Source: Climacium dendroides
Lineage: Eukaryota > Streptophyta > Bryopsida > Hypnales > Climaciaceae
Length of the DNA stretch: 64,000 nucleotides
Direction of reading: 5' to 3'
Assembly (NCBI GenBank): GCA_950106755.1
Contig: OX467087.1
Coordinates: 17,798,047 to 17,862,046 of the forward strand
In this document: piece after piece, positions 24,701 through 36,700 of the stretch
Layout of the letters: each line of letters starts with the position of its first letter
How positions within the stretch are numbered: position 1 is the first letter of the stretch
The notes under the pieces: generated by a model
The model's database searches: none
Told to the model about the DNA's origin: nothing
The model's input: only the letters and a program-made list of their open reading frames with translations
Program-made: the position numbers and the translations under genes

Positions 24701-25258
24701 TTTCTGAATTTTAAAGGTCAAAACTTCCAAAAAATCTTAAACTTCCAAAAAACACTCATTGGGAGACAAGCTACTGTAGAAGATGTTCCGTTTTCCCACA
24801 AAATCTGGAGGATGAATAGTTGCACTTCTGTCCTACATGAAGAGATTCTTTGTCATTCATCGACCAAAAAATGGCTTCCGCATCATTTAGGGGCTGAGCT
24901 TAGTTACCTTGGGAAGAAGCAAATTCCAAAGCTTCTGAGATGCTGGGGGTATGGGGAGCTGCGACATTGGGACTTGGGACCAACTGGGTAATTATGCACC
25001 CTTGCCACCAGTTTTTCTTGACCAACCAATGAGCATATTTATTTAGTGCTCCCCCATGAATAGTGTGGGCTAGACCAGAATTTGAACACTAAATAAATCT
25101 CACAAATATCACCACCCCATGCCTCATGCCATATGGCGCCCATCTCCCAGCCATTTGAAAGGAATAAAAAAGAATTGATGGACCAAACTCTCCTGCCATT
25201 ATTGTGAATGAGTACACAAGTTGAAAGGATCTCACAATTGTATACATTAAGGTAACAA

Positions 25259-25987
25259 ATCCGGAAATCGCCCACCAAAGAGCTGCAAACTGAATTTGGG
25301 GGATGCAAAGCTTCTTGAAATAATTTCCAGAAAATTTTCCTTGAAAGAAAAGTAGAATTGGCATCTAACACAAGTTGTTTCATGTTTTTTGGAGCTTTGT
25401 AGAATTAGTTATGACGTTTTGAAGTTGAAATGACACAGGGCTCTAAAATCGTCCACCTAAGAGCTGCAGCCGAATCTGGGGGAGGCAAAGCTTCTTGAAA
25501 TAATTTTCAAAAAAAATTCCTTGAAAGAAAAGTAGAATTGGCATCTAACCCAAGTTGTTTCATATTTTTTGGAGCTTTGTAGAATTAGTTATGAAGTTTT
25601 GAAGTTGAAATGGCATAGGGCTCTAAAATTGTCCACCTAAGAGCTGCAACCGAATTTGGAGGAGGCAAAGCTTTTTGAAATAATATTCAAATAATTTTCT
25701 TTTTTTTGAAAGACAAGTAGAATTGGCATTTAATTCAAGTCGTTTCATATTTTTTGGAGCTTTGTAGAATTAATTATGAAGTTTTGAAGTTGAAATGGAA
25801 TAGGGCTCTGAAATTGTCCACCTCAGAGCTGTAAACGAATCTGGGGGGAGGCAAAGCTTCTTGAAATAATTTCCAGAAAAATTTCCTTGAAAGAAAAGTA
25901 GAATTGGCATCTAACCTAAGTTGTTTCATATTTTTTGGAGCTTTGTAGAATTAGTTATGAAGTTTTGAAGTTGAAATGGAATAGGGC
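25259..25987 (+). repeat. Four tandem copies of a 182-bp unit
   Basis: Units begin at about 25,259, 25,441, 25,621 and 25,806 and end near 25,987 (periods about 182, 180, 185 and 182). Each contains 'gagctgcaaac/ccgaat', 'ggcaaagcttcttgaaataa', 'gtagaattggcat' and 'ttggagctttgtagaatta'. The copies are highly similar, so the amplification is fairly young. Overlapping ORFs of 91 and 114 codons on the minus strand at its left edge are not conserved between units. Confidence 0.9.
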
Positions 25988-26122
25988 TCTAAAATCGTCC
26001 ACCTCCTAAAATGGATACTATTTGTATACTGCTAAAGGCTATGAAAGAGCAACATGTACACATAGTATACATTTCAAGATGTGGGTGTTTTTAGAGCCAG
26101 TGCAATTTCAGAGCATGTTACC

Positions 26123-27715
26123 TTAAACCCTAAAGGATTTTGATATGTTTTCATCAAAACTGCTCCAAAACTGCCATCTCTAGTACAAGTACCAAATTTT
26201 TGAAAAAAAACATTTTGATACATCTAACCATAGGATCTTATATCACTTTGCTTTGAGAATATGTAGAAAAATTTTCAGAAATTTTCACTGTGTAGATTGC
26301 AAGATATTAGCGTTTGAAGTAACAAAAATCCTTTTTTTGTCCTTGCGAAAAACTAGGCAGCTACACTCCTTAAGGTCAGATCATTATGAAAAAATGTCCA
26401 AAATGGTGGTTACTCTTTGCATTCATTCTTCAAGGCAAGTTGGCTACATGCTTGAAAATTTTCAAATCATTTGGAATTGTACAACATATAGGAAAAAAAT
26501 AGTAAGTAGTGAAAAGTAGAAAATGATTCAAAATACAAAATTGTTAACAATTTATTTATAAAATTGAAAATTTTCAATCCCAATGGTTGTAATGTGTAAT
26601 AAATAATCTACACCCAGTTTTTTTTTTTTAAATTCCAAAAATATTGAAAATTGAGTTTAATAAAGGACTTTGAAGTTTATTTTAGAATAGAGATTCCATA
26701 ACTACCTTCAAACTACCCACAACCTAAAACTCCTCATAACTCTTCATCTTATTAATCAAAATGGAATGATTCAAAGATATTCATCTATAAATAAATCTAG
26801 AAAACCAATTTCAATTTCTTTTTTAAATAGTGATTTTTAAAAAAGTTTTTTTTCTGCCCAGACTACCTATTGAATAAAAAAAACTAGATTTCATACAATA
26901 AACTTCTTAACCATGTAGTCAAAAGTTATGAAAATTGTTGGGTCATAAAGCTACTCTTTGGGCATATGTTGTGTGAAAATTTCAATGAAAAAAAGAAAGA
27001 AAATCCCATTCATAGTGAGTTGCCCAAGCTCACTTTTTTATGAAAAAATGTCCAAAATGGTGGTGCTTCTTTGGACTCTATTTCGTAGACAAGTTGGCCA
27101 CATGCTTAAAAGTTTTCAAATCATTTGGATTTGTACAACATATAGGAAAAAATTAGTAAGTAGACAGTAGTAGACAATGATTCAAAATACTTGTGAAAAT
27201 ATTGAGTTGTTAAGAATTTAAGTATGGAATTGAAAAATGCCAATCCCAATGGTTGCAATGTTGTAATAAACAATCTACATCCTATGATTTTATTTTTTTC
27301 CAAAAATATTGAAAATTAAACAAGAGAAAAGACTTCAAAGTTTATTTTAGAATAGAGAATCCATAACTACCTACAAGCCAAAAATCCTCATAACTTTCAT
27401 CTCATTGATTAAAATAGAAAGATTAAAAGCTTTACATGTATAAGTAACTTTAGAATACCAATTTCAAATTTTTGATTATAAAAAAAGTGATTTTTTCTTA
27501 TCTGCCCAAAGTGCCCATTTATAAAAAGAAGTAACATATTAGGCCATAACTTTTGATATATATTTCCAAATGTCATGAAATTTATTGCATATGAAAGATA
27601 TTCCTTGTACCCACCTTCTACTACAATTTGGGTAAAAAATATAGAAATCTCTAGTCACATGTACTTGCCAAAAATTGCAATGTAGCTAAAAATGCATGTT
27701 GGTCATTTAGGGGTA
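26123..27715 (+). repeat. Family B composite (one unit plus a partial second unit)
   Basis: Starts with TTAAACCCTAAAGG and follows the order of the full element at 28,000-28,950. After about 27,010 a second, 5'-truncated unit begins ('atgaaaaaatgtccaaaatgg' recurs at about 26,389 and 27,040). It ends near a degenerate 'atttagggg'. This looks like a rearranged tandem pair. Confidence 0.65.
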
Positions 27716-27814
27716 TACAACATCCTCAAACTCTATTGTTAGATTGATTATAGAATGGCTATATTTCCCTAAAACTAAAATACATGATAATTTTGAAGAA
27801 TAAATGTGAATTTT

Positions 27815-30800
27815 CTATATATTTTCATCTTTCATCTTTCAATCCTTATATCCCTTATTCTATTATTATCATACTTGATTTAATTGAAGATTTGACTTTA
27901 CATGGATATGATTGGTATACTACAATAGGCATACCATTTATAGTTATTGTAGAAGGTAGCTAGGTTGAATTACCAAAAGTATTCATTTTTTAAGCTTAAC
28001 TCCTAAAGACTTTTGACTATGTTTTTACCAAAACCGCTCTCAAATTGCCATTTCTAGTACAAGTACCAAATTTTAGAAAAAAAAACATTTTTAAACACAA
28101 GTGACTATAGGATCTTCTAGTACTTTAGTTTGATAAGATGTGGAAAAATTTTCAAAAATTTCCACCATGCACATTGCAAGATATTAGCATTTGAAGTGAC
28201 AAAAATCCATTTTGGGGCTTTGCAAGAACCAAGCATCTACACTTCACAAGGTCACATTTCTATAAAAATATGTCCAAAATGGTGGTTATTCTTTGGATTC
28301 ATTCTTCAAGGCAAGTTAGCTACATCCTTGAACAATTTCAAATAATTTGGGATTGTACAACATATAGGAAAAAAATAGTAAGTACTAGAAAAAAATAGAG
28401 AATGATTCAAAATACTAAATTATTAACAATTTATTTTTTATATTAAAAGATTCCAAGTCCAATGCTTTTTATGTTGTAATAAACAATATACACCTAATAT
28501 ATTGATTTATTTCCAAAAACAATGAAAATTGAGTTAATTAATAGACTTCAAAGTTGATTTTAGAGTAGAGATTCCATAACTACACGTAAAACTCTACTCG
28601 CAAACTAGAACTCCTCATAACATTCATCTCATTAATCAGAATGGAATGATTCAAAGCTTTCCTCGTACATATAAATTTAAAAAATAAATTTCAAATTTTT
28701 ATTTCCTAAAAAATGATTTTTAAAGAAGTTTTTTTAGTTGTCTAGGTTGCTTGCCAAGCAATGAAAACTACATATCATACAATAATTTTTTAACCATGTA
28801 GTCAAAAGTTACAAAAATTATTAGGTCTTAAAGCTACTCTTTGAGCACATGTTGTGTGAAAATTTTAAATAGAAAAAATAAAATTCCATTTGTAATGAAT
28901 TGCCAAAAACTGCTATATTGCCAAAAAAACATAGTTTAGGGTTCTAAAGGTTAAGCCATCATCTAAGGCCCTTCTATATTGTTGTGTTATGAGAGCCCAT
29001 TGTGGTAATATATTAAAGCCTATCTAAGCATCCAAGTAAAAACTATAGTGAGTCTACAAAAATTCAATTGATCTTGTCCTTTTTCTTGTAGGAAAAATAA
29101 TTAAAACACCCTTCAACATCCAATTCTTTTTTCCCCAAAAAATAAAACCAACAATACCTTCCATATGAAGAAAGGATCAACCACCAATACAATTTGTTGA
29201 GCATGATGGGGGCACTAAATTGCACCAATTGAAAATAAATTTCTATTTTTTGTCATATAAAGTAATTTGCTTTAGCCCAAAAAATTCCATTTCTATTTAA
29301 ACTATACATGAAGTCACCAAAATTGGATGAAAAAGCATTCATAAAATTAGATGAAAGTATATTAGAAAATGATGGATTGTTGATAAGAAAAGGGGGTGGG
29401 TAAACAATGACATTTCAATATGTATATATCAATTAGTTTGAAAAATTATTAATATTATTAACATTCAATAAGTACAAATGTCAGTACAAAATTCATTCTA
29501 TTTAATGATAACAATATTTTTGTGTGTCAAAAAAAGTTTTATTCAAATGTGATAAGTAGATTTTACTAAATTTGGAAATAGAGTTTAGGATATTTTTTTT
29601 GACTTCTGAGCTTCCAAATACATTTTTAAATACAACACTATTGATTGTTACAATGCTATAATGCTTTATATAATCATATATAAATATTGGGTGCCTATAT
29701 AAAATTTGTTCTTGTGTTGTATATTTCCCCAACTTTATTTCTACTTCTAAAAAAGAATCAATAGCCATCAATTTCTCATTGGTGAGAAATGTTTTTCAAA
29801 ATGCTCTAAAAACCAACAAATCCAACAAAACTTTTAGGTCATTTTGTTAATAATATCTTCAATGCATGATATATAGTACATAAAAGCTTGGATCAAATTA
29901 ACAACTTTGATAAAATCTTTGTAAACTAAACTTAAACGGTTTCACTTCAGTGAATCACTTCAATGTAAATTTCAAATGGTTTTTTGTGAACTCTTCAATA
30001 TAACTTAATTTTGGAGATATCTTTCACCTAAAACTAGAAGAGGCATAGTTAATTCACCTTTTCACTTTCTTGATGTTAAAGAGCAAGTAAATTAGGAAAT
30101 AGGAAGAGAATAGAGGATAGAAAGATGTTTCAAAAAATAGATTTCTAAACTTCTTTGATAATGTGGAACTTTCTTGGAGATTTGAAGAGTTATATTAAAT
30201 CTTTGATTGTAGCTCAAATTGTTCAAAAGTAAATTCCAAGGTGTCATATCACTATTTAAGGTTCAAAAAAGTCTAGACTTTCTAAATTTTTGTAAATTAA
30301 AGATACACATTTATTACGTCACAAGCACACTTTACACCCCTCACAAAATATGGGTTTGTTCTATGTTGCCAACATCCATTGCAAGCTGGCATTGAAGGCT
30401 CACGACAATTTTTGTTTTATGAATACCTTTTCAATTGTGACAAGTGCATTGAAGCGTACGGGTGGTCTTCTGGTTCATCGCAAAGTTTGTCATCTTGGAG
30501 ACTAAGGATTGATCTTGATGGTGCATGTGAAACCCTTCTGGCTTATTGCAAGGTGAATTCAAGTTTCCTTAATCCAATTATGGATTTGAGGATACTTAAA
30601 TTACCTTGGAATTCGCTGCATGGCTTTTTAGATAAATTTGTTTTGAATTTCAAAATTCCCAAAGTACACTAATTTGGACTTTTTTCACCTTTTTTTTTAC
30701 AACTTATTAATTTATTTGACATGTACTTCCAATTAAAATAATAGGGTTTTTTTAAGTCTTTCAAAGATTTCTTCTATCTTGGTACTTTGAAGATGATCAC

Positions 30801-31020
30801 AACCCATTTAGAGTACTACTAGTGTATATCACTTAATTCAAGCTCTAATATCTCCATTTCATGCTTTTGAGTTTTGCATTTTAAGATAGAAGGGGACTTA
30901 GAATATAGCATTTAAATAATCTACAAGTATAATTCATAAATATTTATAGATTAGAAGTTAATAGACACTTTGAAATACTTGAGCAATTCCTATCCATGTT
31001 TAGTCTAATCAATAACATGT
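27815..31020 (-). repeat. Family A repeat, inverted copy split by a Family B element
   Basis: Inverted relative to the 2,731 copy. 27,815-27,995 corresponds to about 5,010-5,430 of that copy (with a deletion) and 28,955-31,020 to about 2,800-4,985. Between them sits the Family B element flanked by TTAA. The 97-codon ORF at 30,379-30,672 falls across the tRNA-like module and is not conserved in other copies. Confidence 0.75.
28000..28950 (+). mobile_element. Family B TTAA-flanked element (951 bp), nested in Family A
   Basis: Flanked by TTAA at 27,996-27,999 and 28,951-28,954. The flanks read '...ttaagcTTAA' and 'TTAAgccatcatct'. The empty site in the other Family A copy, near 4,977, reads GATGATGGCTTAAGCTTAAG, which is the reverse complement of the joined flanks with a single TTAA. 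Ends are CTCCTAAAGACTTTTGACTA and, inverted, CCTTTAGAACCCTAAACTA. No ORF of note, so non-autonomous. Confidence 0.85.
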
Positions 31021-31069
31021 CCACTTCAATACAATAATATGTAGTTTGTTTGGACCTAATCAATAATTT

Positions 31070-32165
31070 TTGATAAAATATAAAACTAAACAATGATTGA
31101 ATCACTTGTTGGTAACTTTATATGGTATTTTGTGAACTCTTCAATATAATTTGACTTTGAAGATATTTTTCACCTAAAACTAGAAGAGACATAGAAAGAA
31201 AGTTAATTCACCCTTTCACTTGTTTGATATTGAAGAGCAAGTGGACTAGGATATAAAAAAAGGATAGAGATAGAAGATAAGAAATTGTTTTAAAATATAG
31301 ATTTCTAATTTTTTTTGATGATGTGGCACTTGCTTGGGGATTTGAAGGGTTATATTAGATCTTTGATTGAAGCTCAAATTGTTCAAAAGTAAATTCTAAG
31401 GTGTCATTTTACCATTTAAGGTTCAAAAGGGCTAGACTTTCTAAATTTTTGCAAATTAAAGACACAAATTTACTACGTTCCAAGCACCCCTCACACCTTC
31501 ATGGGCTATAGGTTTGTTTTATAGTGCCAGCATCCATTGCAAGCTAGCATTGAAGGCTCGCGCCAAATTTTGTTCTATGAATAGCTTTTCACTTGTAACG
31601 AGTGCATCGAAGCACATGGGTGGTCTCCCGGTTTATGACAGAGTATGTCATTATCGAGACTAAGGTTCGATCCCCCCAATGTGCTTAGAAACCCTCCAAG
31701 CAACTTAGAGGTGGATTCAAGTTTCTTTGATCCAATTGTGGATTTGAGGATACTTAAATCAACTTCTAAGGTGCTTGGGTGATTTTTTTAAGAATTTTTT
31801 TTCATGTTTTTTGTTATTATAAGTTATTTCAAAATTAAAAAAGAACACCTATTTGGCATTTTTTCGCCATTTTCTTTTTGCAACTTATTAAAACATTTTA
31901 CACATACTTCCAATAAAAGAATAGAAATTATTAAGCTTTTCTGAAGCCAATTTTGTATTGGTAATTAAACACCATCACCCCATTTAGAGTTTCGTCACCC
32001 AATTCAAGCTTTCTTGCCCTCTTCTCATGACTTTTAATTTTGCACCTCGAATTAGATAGGAACTTCAAGTGTAGCCTATATAGCCAATGTCCTTTAAATA
32101 ATTTACAAATGAAGGTACATTTCATTAGTATTCATAGGTTGTAAGTTATCAAACATCTAAATAAT
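31070..32165 (-). repeat. Family A repeat, partial inverted copy
   Basis: A second inverted partial copy directly after the first. Collinear with about 2,745-3,860 of the plus-strand copy, including the tRNA-like module at 31,610-31,686. Confidence 0.7.
31610..31686 (+). other. Best-preserved tRNA-like module (77 nt)
   Basis: The segment begins AAGCACAT and ends ATGTGCTT, which pair perfectly over 8 bp like an acceptor stem. Inside are TGGTCTCCCGG (A-box-like) and GGTTCGATCC, an exact B-box consensus. GTCTC and GAGAC can also pair. Clover-leaf D, anticodon and T stems are poor, so it is not a functional tRNA gene by eye. Confidence 0.55.
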
Positions 32166-32330
32166 TCCTCGCTATTTTGACAAGGGCTAAATATTTATTG
32201 GGAAAATAGTATGGTTTCAAACCGGATAATACCCATTGAAAGAGATTCTAAAAGCAAACAATCTGTTCATGTGGTGCAAGCATCTCCAATTCTCAAACCG
32301 GATAATACCGGTAACTTGGACCCCTTTCCT

Positions 32331-32386
32331 TTACAGTTTAAAATTTACAGTTTAAAATTTACAGTTTAAAATTTACAGTTTAAAAT
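32331..32386. repeat. Four exact copies of a 14-bp unit
   Basis: Unit TTACAGTTTAAAAT repeated four times without change. A nearby word 'aaaccggataatacc' also occurs twice (about 32,219 and 32,296). Confidence 0.95.
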
Positions 32387-33726
32387 TTTTAAATATAAAA
32401 ATCTATCCCTTGGCCACCGCAACAGAATGAGGCCCATGAATCAGCATGGGATCAACTAATTGAAAAGGGGCAGTCATGGAATCTTTTCATTCGTCACCGA
32501 ATGATATCCAGAACCGTTTGGATGATAATTTGGATGATAAAATCCCACCACCACCAAAAAAGATCGCCACGTGGATTCAATATATTGATTTTTTACCCCT
32601 TGAAAGTCTCAGAAACTAAAAATGGGCCAATGAGAATCCTTCATGCCCTTTGTGGCTGCCACTCAACCCCCCTCAATCAAACTGAACCGCCCAGCAGGTG
32701 GATGGATTTCATCCAACTAATGAACTTCGATGCCACTTTGCGTACAGAAGCAACGAATAAAGATATGAACTAATGAAGACATTCATCCAAAGCAGTCCCA
32801 ACCGTTCTAATAAAAGAATACATCCAAAATCGCAAGTGGACCATTTGATTGAAGACGTTCATCCATATCTTCTTCTCATTGGAAGCGGTCTTCACGCAGA
32901 ATGAACAGAACGAACGAATGAAGTCTTAGACTAATGGATGTCAATCATCCATGTCAACTACCGCTGTTCATGTGGATGCGACCTATGGAGTGGATCCGAC
33001 GAATGAGAACATTCATCCATATCTTAGAAGTCATCGTTGTCGTCGTGAGCTTGGGTGAGGCGCCTTGTTGGCTATGGCGATGGCCTGAGCCAGCCAGCCA
33101 GAGGTACGAGGTTCTTCGTCGTCCCGGTGCTCAGCATTATTCTTCCACGGCATCCTTGCGGGTGGTAACCTACCAACCGCTCTGCCTCGTCTTCCTGCGC
33201 TTCCTTCTCTTGCAGTCTCACCTTGCGGTTCTGACGTGTTTTTTTGAGAGTTTTTGGTGCAAATTGGTGGAGGTTTTGCTTATTCTTAGCTCTGGTTTTG
33301 GAAGGACTTTTTTCTTAATTTCATTTAGCTCGAATTTGCGTATTTTTTGTCAGCGGATTGTGTGTGACTTTTCGAGGTCGGCCTTCGTGGAACAGGATTT
33401 TAGGATTTGAAGATTGGCAGTAAATGTCGCCTGATGCTTGAGGCTACGTTCCATGTTTTCCCCGTCATCGCCATTTGAAGTTTCGAGAATTTGGTTACGT
33501 AGCAGTTTGTGTTTGCTTCCTTAGTCTCTTTAGTTTCTCGGCTCCCGTGGTTGTTTGTGTGTGGAGATTTTGCGGCCTTTTGTGATGGTGCATGCGGTTA
33601 GGGTAAATTCTTGCAGGGAGTGCAAGAACTAGTTCTTTTAGTGCAAAGGAATTGTGGTAGCTCGGAAGGCGGACAGGGAGAGCAGAATTCTTGAGTCTTT
33701 CAAGGAGGTGGCAGAAGATTGCTAGC
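32387..33726 (+). promoter_or_regulatory. Upstream region and likely 5' UTR of EXECUTER
   Basis: Base composition rises from AT-rich to genic near 32,950. The 158-codon ORF at 32,934-33,410 has no motif and lies upstream of the EXECUTER start; I take it as a chance ORF in promoter/UTR sequence. No TATA box could be assigned with confidence. Confidence 0.5.
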
Positions 33727-36700
33727 ATGAGGGCGGTTGCCACGGTGTCTGCTCCACTTCGTGTGGACACTCTCTCTTCCACTCAAATAGTTTGTCGAAC
33801 GAACTTTCCTAATGCGTCAGGATGCCTCGCCACGCAGCCTGTGGCGCAGCAGCAACGGGGGGCTACAACCCTCACCGGGTGCAGCAGCTTTCACAGAGTC
33901 GTGAAAGCCTTGGATACAGGACGTCAGAATAGCCTTAGGTTCCATCCTAGCGCCTTTGCCTGCCGGTGTTCAGCTTCCGAAGATGCAAGCAACGTGCCAC
34001 GGGATAGTCAAGGATTGCGGAATGAACAAATTGACCATGGAGGAATTCAGGACGAAGCGGGGCCTTCATCTGTGTGGGATTTACCGTCTCGGCACAAGCA
34101 GATGCAGGTGTGTTTACTGGCTCCTGTATTCCAAACAATGCGTGTTCAGTATGTAAACTTTGTGGATCTTAGTTCTCTTTGTGTCGATGCCTGTAATTTG
34201 ACGTTATTATGGACGGTTCTGTTTTGGCCGTGTGTGTTAATTGTGCTGAAATGGAATGACTGTTGGCTTGCGGTTGCCAATCCTTCTCTTTAGAATCAAT
34301 GTAGCTTTCAAGCGAGGTTCTTCTGTGTAGAGGATTGGCATATTTAACCATCCTTCTGTTCGCACGGGTGAACTTGGATGTGCATCATGCTTCGCTTGAT
34401 TGGCCATATATAATCAAGCGGAATTATGTCTTTCTCGTTGTTCATTTTCTCATCTTGATTATAAATCGAAAATGGCACGCCGAATCCATCGGGCTAGCAT
34501 TGTCAGACTTATTCATGAAACTTCCGTGCATTCGCCGATGTGTAAAACCGCAAGCAAAGCTTAGATTGGCTTGGCATTCGAGGATTGAGTGCGAGGGGTG
34601 GATTTTATTGTTCGGGTTTATGATAGTTTTATGAAACACAGTGAGGGGCCTGCAAGAATTCACTGAATTCAGTGAATGGATAAGGTCGTGGCATTTTTCC
34701 AACTGTGCACGATTATGGGGTTGAGAAGGACAGGGTTCACATGAATGTTTTGGGGATCAGATTACCAGAAAAATGTCAGTCAGTGGTCCAACATGTGTAA
34801 GGGTAGTTCGAATAGAGTTGAATTACAGGCAGAGCCGTGAGTTTTGAGTAGTTTCTTTAGAGCGCAGCGTAAACTGTGAAGTCCGGCATGGGCGCAGGCT
34901 GCGGCTGCCAAAATGGGAGACCCACTGCGTGACATGGTTAGCAATGCTAGCAAGAAGCTGCAAGGCTACTTGGAAAATCACAATCATGTCAAGATGAAGG
35001 AAGAAGTTGATGATAAGCTCGTGCCTGAGCAGGAGACAGAGCAGGAGAGCGACTGGACGAGATGGCAAAAAGTGTTCGCAGAAGTTGAAGCGAGTGAAAG
35101 CGAGAGCAATTGGTTGAAGGTAAGTGAGTTTGCTTCATGAATCTTTTGGACCATCTATGCCTTTTGATAATCTATCATGTTTAGAATAAGAATTCTGATT
35201 ATAGTTTGGGTTGGTAATTGTTGTTTCTCTAGGCTCAAATTGAGGAAGCTGTTAAGAGGGAATCTTTTGAAGATGCTGCAAGGTTGAAGACCCAACTGGA
35301 TATGGTGACAAGTAAAGACATCGTTGCAGAGGTCACTAGTGAACTGAAGGTACTAACCTAACTTTATTATTCTTTCAGTGGGCTATTGTTTGGGAGTTGG
35401 AGCTGTTGCCCATCATGTGTCGACTTGAATTTCAACACCTCAATTTAAGCAGGAACGTCATTAATTTCTCTACGAGATACTCTTAAACGATTCACTTAAG
35501 TCATGTGTTCGTGTTTTTTTGGTGCACACCAGAGAGCTTTGGCTGAGGAACGTTACGATGATGCTACTTTGTTCAGGGACAAAGCAGGTGCCGGCCTGGT
35601 AAGGGTTTGATTTCTTTATCTTGCGTCAGCACTCTGTATCTTTTTGCTATTTGAGTAGATGATTGGACAGAACGATATTTAGGGTTTATGTTGGTCAAAC
35701 CTACTTATATTTTTACTTATCTGTCAATTGTACATTGCAATCGGTTGACAGAGCGAGACATCTACTTTAACAAAATTATGGCGACATCCTATTTCGTCTT
35801 TTCCGTTTCTTGTTTGACTGCTCTCTCATGTGTGCCTGGCTTAATCAGGTTGGTTGGTGGGTTGGTCTTGCGGAAGGAGGAAATGATCCTTATGGTCGAA
35901 TTATTAACATATATGCGTCTCATGGAAGGCTCGTTGCAAAAGGCTACAGCGCAAGGTTTGGTCATGGACCTTTCACGTGTTGAGAGCTTTTGGGGGGTTT
36001 CATTCTCATTTGAAGGCACGAGGGCGTAGTTAAATGTTACTGCAAGAATAAAGCTCAGTACTTATGGGGGATATGTTTGTTGAACTTCTTTCAGGCAATT
36101 GGCTACGGCTGCAGCTGGTGTTCCTTTATTTGAGATCTTTATTACGAAGAATGGTGAAAGAGATTATGGGCAACAGGTGACTTTGGTTGATTTTTTTCAG
36201 GCTCAGAATTGAAACAATTTTCTTACTTTTGCACAAGATTGCTGTAACCAGATATATATGTCTATTATCTCCAACGAGATTTCTAAGTTACGAAATTGCA
36301 AAGTTCATGGTTGTGGATAATCAACTGCCCAGTTAGTTTTGCAGATGGGAATTATGAAAGAATGTGATCTCTAGTGCCCATGATCTCATATCATTTGGCT
36401 GGGCCTTAATTCTTTTTTCTCTTCATAAGTTGCAGATGTGTCTACTCATTTGAACCCGTGTCTACGAGTTTGGCTCGCGTTACAGCTTTAATGATTTACA
36501 TATTCACTTGACAGGCTGTATACTTGCAACGAGATTCTGCTATGGCAACAGGGTCTTCGCCTGGCTCGACTAAAGCTGTCGACACAAATGTGTTGGATGT
36601 TGAGAACTCAGCCAGAGACGAGGATGCTAGTGATACGGTGAAAGAACACTCAGAGGATACTTCAGACAATGGAAAGGGAAAGGCTGGGGATGCCGCATTG

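Noticed and set aside
25039..25383. Overlapping 114- and 91-codon ORFs on the minus strand
   Set aside because: Partly inside the 182-bp array and not preserved between units.
30379..30672. 97-codon ORF in a Family A copy
   Set aside because: Other Family A copies break this frame, and it crosses the tRNA-like module.
32934..33410. 158-codon ORF upstream of EXECUTER
   Set aside because: No recognisable motif or splice context; lies in the presumed promoter or 5' UTR.
33691..33726. Extended EXECUTER N-terminus beginning at 33,691
   Set aside because: That start would be TTG; the first in-frame ATG is at 33,727 and opens a good transit peptide.
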